Shown: one piece after another, positions 9,935 through 14,333 of the stretch
Layout: each line of letters begins with the position of its first letter
Position numbering within the stretch: position 1 is the first letter of the stretch
DNA from: Saccoglossus kowalevskii
Taxonomy: Eukaryota > Hemichordata > Enteropneusta > Harrimaniidae
Reading direction: 5' to 3'
DNA: 14,333 nucleotides
Assembly: GCF_000003605.2 (NCBI RefSeq)
Contig: NW_003141469.1
Location: 1 to 14,333 of the forward strand
Position numbers and translations under genes: made by a program
The notes under the pieces: model-generated
Database searches by the model: none
Seen by the model: only the letters and a program-made list of their open reading frames with translations
What the model was told of the DNA's origin: nothing

Positions 9935-11667
9935 GGTGTTCAACTATATATATCATTCATCCCTAGAATTTGTTGTGTTCAACTCTATATATCATTCATC
10001 CCTAGAACTTGTGGTGTTCCACTCTATACACCATTCATCTCTAGAATTTGTAGTGTTTCCATTCTATACACCGTTCATCCCTAGACTTCGTGGTGTTCAA
10101 CTCTATATATCAATCATCTCTATAATTTGTGGTGTTCCACTCTATACACCATTCATCTCTAGAATTTGTAGTGTTCCATTCTATACCCCATTCATCACTA
10201 GAATTTGTGGTGTTTAACTCTATTTATCATTCATCTCTAGAATTTCTGGTGTTCCATTCTATACACCATTCATCCCTAGAATTTGTGGTGTTCCACTCTA
10301 TACACCATTCATCCCTAGAATTTGTGGTGTTCCATTCTATACACCATTCATCCCTAGAATTTGTGGTGTTCCATTCCATACACCATTCATCCCTAGAATT
10401 TGTGGTGTTCAACTCTATATATCATTCATCTCTAGAATATGTGGTGTTCCATTCTATACACCATTCATCCCTAGAATTTGTGGTGTTCCATTCTATACAC
10501 CATTCATCCCTAGAATTTGTGGTGTTCCATTCCATACACCATTCATCTCTAGAATTTGTGGTGTTCCATTCTATACACCATTCATCCCTAGAATTTGTGG
10601 TGTTTCATTCTGTACACCATTCATCCCTAGAATTTGTGGTGTTCCACTCTATACACCATTCATCCCTAGAATTTGTGGTCTTCCATTCCATACACCATTC
10701 ATCCCTAGAATTTGTGGTGTTCAACTCTATATATCATTCATCTCTAGAATTTGTGGTGTTTCATTCTGTACACCATTCATCCCTAGAATTTGTGGTGTTC
10801 CACTCTATACACCATACATCCCTAGAATTTGTGGTCTTCAACTATATATATCATTCATCTCTGAATTAGTGGTGTTCAACTCTATATATCATTCATCTGT
10901 AGAATATGTGGTGTTCCATTCTTTCCACCATTCATCCCTAGAATTTGTGGTGTTCCATTCTATACACCATTCATCCCTAGAATTTGTGGTGTTCGACTCT
11001 ATATATCATTCATCTCTAGAATTTGTGGTGTTCCACTCTATACACCATTTATCTCTAGAATGGGTGGTGTTCCACTCTTTAAACCATTCATCTTTAGAAT
11101 CTGTGGTTTTCACTCTATACACCATTCATCTCTAGAATGTGTGGTGTTCCTCTCTATACACCATTCATCTCTAGAATCTGTGCTGTTCCACTCTATAAAC
11201 CATTCATCACTAGAATCTGTGGTGTTCCACTCTATTCACCACTCACCTCTATAATCTGTGATGTTCCACTCTATACATCATTCGTCTCTAGAATCTGTTG
11301 TGTTCCATCATTCATCTCTAGATTCTGTGGTATTCCACTCTATACACCATTCATGTCTAGAATCTGTGGTGTTCCACTCTATACATCATTCATCTTTAGA
11401 ATCTGTGGTGTTCCATTCTATACATCATTCATCTTTAGAATATGTGGTGTTCACACTCTATATATCATTCATCTCTAGAATTTTTGGTGTTTCATTCTGT
11501 ACACCATTCATCCCTAGAATTTGTGGTGTTCAACTCTATACACCATACATCCCTAGAATTTGTGGTGTTCAACTATATATATCATTCATCTCTAGAATTT
11601 GTCGTGTTCAACTCTATATATCATGTCATCTCTAGAATTTGTGGTGTTCAACTCAATACACCATTCA
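9935..11667. repeat. Large tandem duplication D, copy 1 (about 45 monomers)
   Basis: It starts with CAACTATATATATC monomers and the rare strings AGAACTTGTGG (10004) and CTAGACTTCGTGG (about 10081), then a CTATACCCC monomer. It includes a complete C-B2 composite at 10365-11462 and ends at CAACTCAATACACC. The same succession begins again at 11682, so the two copies are head to tail. The offset is 1747 bp at the left end and 1824 bp in the C-B2 part, because copy 2 has two extra monomers (78 bp) and this copy has one extra base near 10055. Confidence 0.9.
10365..11462. repeat. Composite C-B2 higher-order block, copy 2
   Basis: It lies 3189 bp downstream of the copy at 7176, in exact register. 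It shares the two-base loss near 10862, the 9-bp loss near 11309, the missing base in GGTTTTCACTC near 11108 and the added base in GTTCACACTC near 11453. It departs from copy 1 after CTCTATA: here TATCATTC and AATTTTTGGTG follow instead of the B tail. Copy 3 has the same breakpoint. Confidence 0.88.
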
Positions 11668-11681
11668 CCCCTAGAATTTGT

Positions 11682-13491
11682 GGTGTTCAACTATATATAT
11701 CATTCATCTCTAGAATTTGTGGTGTTCAACTCTATATATCATTCATCCCTAGAACTTGTGGTGTTCCACTCTATACACCATTCATCTCTAGAATTTGTAG
11801 TGTTCCATTCTATACACCGTTCATCCCTAGACTTCGTGGTGTTCAACTCTATATATCAATCATCTCTATAATTTGTGGTGTTCCACTCTATACACCATTC
11901 ATCTCTAGAATTTGTAGTGTTCCATTCTATACCCCATTCATCACTAGAATTTGTGGTGTTCAACTCTATTTATCATTCATCTCTAGAATTTCTGGTGTTC
12001 CATTCTATACACCATTCATCCCTAGAATTTGTGGTGTTCCACTCTATACACCATTCATCCCTAGAATTTGTGGTGTTCAACTCTATATATCATTCATCTC
12101 TAGAATATGTGGTGTTCCATTCTATACACCATTCATCCCTAGAATTTGTGGTGTTCCATTCTATATACCATTCATCCCTAGAATTTGTGGTGTTCCATTC
12201 CATACACCATTCATCCCTAGAATTTGTGGTGTTCAACTCTATATATCATTCATCTCTAGAATATGTGGTGTTCCATTCTATACACCATTCATCCCTAGAA
12301 TTTGTGGTGTTCCATTCTATACACCATTCATCCCTAGAATTTGTGGTGTTCCATTCCATACACCATTCATCTCTAGAATTTGTGGTGTTCCATTCTATAC
12401 ACCATTCATCCCTAGAATTTGTGGTGTTTCATTCTGTACACCATTCATCCCTAGAATTTGTGGTGTTCCACTCTATACACCATTCATCCCTAGAATTTGT
12501 GGTCTTCCATTCCATACACCATTCATCCCTAGAATTTGTGGTGTTCAACTCTATATATCATTCATCTCTAGAATTTGTGGTGTTTCATTCTGTACACCAT
12601 TCATCCCTAGAATTTGTGGTGTTCCACTCTATACACCATACATCCCTAGAATTTGTGGTCTTCAACTATATATATCATTCATCTCTGAATTAGTGGTGTT
12701 CAACTCTATATATCATTCATCTGTAGAATATGTGGTGTTCCATTCTTTACACCATTCATCCCTAGAATTTGTGGTGTTCCATTCTATACACCATTCATCC
12801 CTAGAATTTGTGGTGTTCGACTCTATATATCATTCATCTCTAGAATTTGTGGTGTTCCACTCTATACACCATTTATCTCTAGAATGGGTGGTGTTCCACT
12901 CTTTAAACCATTCATCTTTAGAATCTGTGGTTTTCACTCTATACACCATTCATCTCTAGAATTTGTGGTGTTCCTCTCTATACACCATTCATCTCTAGAA
13001 TCTGTGCTGTTCCACTCTATAAACCATTCATCACTAGAATATGTGGTGTTCCACTCTATTCACCACTCACCTCTATAATCTGTGATGTTCCACTCTATAC
13101 ATCATTCGTCTCTAGAATCTGTTGTGTTCCATCATTCATCTCTAGATTCTGTGGTATTCCACTCTATACACCATTCATGTCTAGAATCTGTGGTGTTCCA
13201 CTCTATACATCATTCATCTTTAGAATCTGTGGTGTTCCATTCTATACATCATTCATCTTTAGAATATGTGGTGTTCACACTCTATATATCATTCATCTCT
13301 AGAATTTTTGGTGTTTCATTCTGTACACCATTCATCCCTAGAATTTGTGGTGTTCAACTCTATACACCATACATCCCTAGAATTTGTGGTGTTCAACTAT
13401 ATATATCATTCATCTCTAGAATTTGTCGTGTTCAACTCTATATATCATGTCATCTCTAGAATTTGTGGTGTTCAACTCAATACACCATTCA
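11682..13491. repeat. Large tandem duplication D, copy 2 (about 47 monomers)
   Basis: It repeats the D1 order: AGAACTTGTGG at 11751, CTAGACTTCGTGG near 11828, a CTATACCCC monomer, C-B2 at 12189-13286, then AATTTTTGGTG and CAACTCAATACACC. Two extra monomers lie between about 12010 and 12190. Identity with copy 1 ends at 13491, inside ACACCATTCA, where copy 1 continues CCCCTAG and this copy TCTCTAG. It is directly adjacent to copy 1, as expected from unequal exchange. Confidence 0.9.
12189..13286. repeat. Composite C-B2 higher-order block, copy 3
   Basis: It lies exactly 1824 bp downstream of copy 2 along its whole 1098 bp, with all the same indels and the same truncated B tail. One private change is AATATGTGG near 13038, where the other copies read AATCTGTGG. 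Copies 2 and 3 are clearly sister copies produced by the D duplication. Confidence 0.88.
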
Positions 13492-13759
13492 TCTCTAGAA
13501 ATCTGTGGTGTTTCATTCTGTACACCATTCATCCCTAGAATTTGTGGTGTTTCATTCTGTACACCATTCATCCCTAGAATTTGTGGTGTTCCACTCTATA
13601 CACCATTCATCCCTAGAATTTGTGGTGTTCAACTATATATATCATTCATCCCTAGAATTTGTGGTGTTCAACTATATATATCATTCATCCCTAGAATTTG
13701 TCGTGTTCAACTCTATATATCATTCATCTCTAGAATTTGTGGTGTTCAACTCTATATAT
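13492..13759. repeat. Terminal monomers at the right edge of the array
   Basis: About seven monomers, including two TTTCATTCTGTACACC types and two CAACTATATATATC types, run up to the array end. They are not visibly more degenerate than internal monomers. One has an extra A (TCTAGAAATCTG, 13494-13505). The last monomer is cut after its first 19 bases: CAACTCTATATAT ends at 13759 and unique sequence (TGTGACATAAATTG) follows. Confidence 0.9.
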
Positions 13760-14140
13760 TGTGACATAAATTGTAAGTTAAAAGTACAGAGCCCTGGCTG
13801 TGTGAATGAAAAGCGCACATGTTTGTATAATTTGCAACAACCCATTGCACATGTTTATTTTTAAGACTGCTGATACAGTCACTGGATTGTGTTGTCAGCA
13901 GAAGTTGAGATACATACATCCTGTCTCTCCCTGTGGCATAATGGTATGGCTCAGACAGTGACATGGGGATTGTGAAATACTTTGGAATGTGCTGAACCCA
14001 GTGTTGTTGGCAATGAAAATAGATATGACATCATTGACCCGAGTCTCCTACTTTAAATTGGTAGAGCTTGGATTAAGAGTGGTTTATTCCACTACCAAAA
14101 TTGGCATCCTCTGTACACTGATTTGTCGGCTATTTCGAGA
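13760..14140. other. Unique flank, no recognised gene
   Basis: This non-repetitive DNA adjoins the array. I see no convincing coding region. Open frames at 13989-14192 (+, 67 codons) and 13752-13964 (-, 70 codons) lack recognisable domains, and the latter runs into the array. Small features are a perfect GTAAGT donor-like hexamer at 13773-13778, a 10-bp direct repeat GCACATGTTT at 13815-13824 and 13847-13856, and a TGGCATAATGG string (13934-13944) that fits the RNA polymerase III A-box pattern but has no convincing partner B box. None is supported well enough to call a gene. Confidence 0.7.
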
Positions 14141-14143
14141 TAA

Positions 14144-14235
14144 CCAATCATTTCGTTATATACATTTTATTATTTGCATGGCCATAAATTAGCTCGGGTA
14201 TTTAAGTTGAGACATAAGGGAAAATCTTTAGTCAG
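14144..14235 (+). promoter_or_regulatory. Candidate RNA polymerase II promoter (CCAAT, octamer, TATA, initiator)
   Basis: Four elements occur in the canonical order on the + strand: CCAAT at 14144-14148, the octamer ATTTGCAT at 14172-14179, a TATA-like TATTTAAG at 14199-14206, and an initiator-like TTAGTCA whose A (14230) is 31 bases from the start of the TATA element. CCAAT plus octamer plus TATA is known from promoters such as histone H2B, but the sequence after it does not resemble H2B. A 6-bp inverted repeat, GTCAGG (14231) and CCTGAC (14244), overlaps the predicted start of transcription. Each motif alone is short enough to occur by chance; order and spacing are the evidence. Confidence 0.35.
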
Positions 14236-14270
14236 GAAGGTGACCTGACTTGATCCTGTAACATCTTGTG

Positions 14271-14333
14271 ATGCTGATTCCTGACTCCAGTGAGCTGTAC
14301 CCTATACAGGGGTACATATGCAGACGTGCTGTG
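14271..14333 (+). CDS. Possible 5' end of an unrecognised protein-coding gene, cut by the window edge
   Basis: The first ATG downstream of the predicted initiator is at 14271, with G at -3. Its frame is open for 21 codons to the last base of the window. The start reads MLIPDSSELYP, and the remainder includes a Cys and two adjacent Arg. I recognise no family. Twenty-one open codons would be common by chance, so support comes only from its position 41 bases after the candidate initiator. An alternative is non-coding flank, or an intron or UTR of another gene. Confidence 0.15.
   Translation, partial: MLIPDSSELYPIQGYICRRAV

Larger units (their letters stand above)
1..13759. repeat. 39-bp satellite array (about 353 monomers, left end outside window)
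   Basis: A 39-bp unit repeats head to tail without spacers from base 1 to about 13759. An exact consensus copy is 196-234: GGTGTTCCATTCTATACACC at its start, CATCCCTAGAATTTGT at its end. The consensus is 38% G+C, contains no CpG and is about 64% pyrimidine on the + strand. Monomers fall into recurring variants: CCATTCTATACACC (commonest), CAACTCTATATATC, CAACTATATATATC, CCACTCTATACATAAT, CCACTCTATAAACC, CCACTCTATTTATC, TTTCATTCTGTACACC, and tails CTAGAATTTGT, CTTTAGAATCTGT or CTACAATTTGT. Variants are grouped into higher-order blocks annotated separately. Single-base indels are scattered (for example near 781, 826, 1868, 6155), plus a recurrent 9-bp deletion. It could be centromeric, subtelomeric or an interstitial macro-minisatellite; the sequence does not decide. 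No protein-coding function is supported. Confidence 0.98.

Noticed and set aside
1-13759. CRISPR array
   Set aside because: The whole 39-bp period is repeat with no unique spacers, and there are no cas-like genes.
1-13759. CENP-B-box-like motif as evidence for a centromere
   Set aside because: No monomer contains the TTCG...CGGG arrangement, so centromeric identity cannot be argued from sequence.
13854-13859. AATAAA polyadenylation signal on the minus strand
   Set aside because: A single hexamer with no minus-strand coding region to the right. Common by chance.
2-13864. Many long open reading frames on both strands, up to about 516 codons (for example 6163-7713), as genes for a 13-residue-repeat protein
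   Set aside because: A 39-bp period is divisible by three and the consensus has stops in only one forward frame, so long frames are automatic. Frames are broken by 1-, 2- and 9-bp indels and recurrent TAA, overlap each other in different frames, and lack start, splice or termination context. The synonymous-bias observation is kept as a separate finding.
13752-13964. 70-codon minus-strand open frame
   Set aside because: It crosses the array boundary and shows no domain or coding pattern.
13934-14046. tRNA-derived SINE or RNA polymerase III gene (A-box-like TGGCATAATGG, B-box-like GACCCGAGTCT)
   Set aside because: The B-box match is poor and about 100 bp away, there is no cloverleaf, no poly-A or T-run end and no target-site duplication.
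13989-14192. 67-codon + strand open frame
   Set aside because: No recognisable domain, and it spans the promoter-like region. Its length is expected by chance in AT-leaning DNA.

Overview
The window is almost entirely one tandem-repeat (satellite) array. Bases 1 to about 13759 are head-to-tail copies of a 39-bp monomer, roughly 353 of them. The array is already running at base 1, so its left end lies outside the window. Bases 13760-14333 are non-repetitive flank. Nothing looks prokaryotic: there is no operon, no ribosome-binding-site/ORF pattern and no IS element. Array size, nested higher-order structure and an AT-leaning flank point to a eukaryotic nuclear genome, probably an animal. I cannot name the species. 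|| Monomer: one exact consensus copy lies at 196-234. It starts GGTGTTCCATTCTATACACC and ends CATCCCTAGAATTTGT, is 15/39 G+C, has no CpG and is pyrimidine-rich on the + strand. Since 39 = 13 x 3 and the consensus has stops in only one forward frame, long open frames appear on both strands (13-residue periods VVFHSIHHSSLEF, GVPFYTPFIPRIC and, on the minus strand, NTTNSRDEWCIEW). I treat these as by-products of the repeat: frames are broken by 1-, 2- and 9-bp indels and by a recurring in-frame TAA, and no start, splice or end signal frames them. || Layout: partial A block 1-273; mixed monomers with 78-bp dimers about 274-1208; A1 1209-1793; B1 copies about 1850-2640 and 2903-3692; mixed 3693-4211; A2 4212-4796; A3 5343-5926; A4 6591-7175; composite C-B2 7176-8273; a four-fold 78-bp dimer 8451-8762; a third B1 about 9190-9880; then a large tandem duplication, D1 9935-11667 and D2 11682-13491, each containing a C-B2 copy (10365-11462 and 12189-13286); terminal monomers 13492-13759. 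Repeat scales are nested: 39 bp, 78 bp, 15-monomer A core, 27-monomer B1 spacing, 29/32-monomer A spacing and 45/47-monomer D duplication. This is the signature of repeated unequal exchange or gene conversion. || Flank: the array stops abruptly at about 13759. No known gene is recognisable in the flank. Its right end carries a well-ordered promoter-like set (CCAAT 14144, octamer ATTTGCAT 14172, TATTTAAG 14199, initiator-like A 14230), then a first ATG at 14271 whose frame stays open to the window edge. This is the only weak candidate for a gene. Repeat phase, block boundaries and copy spacings were read directly; functional statements are inference.
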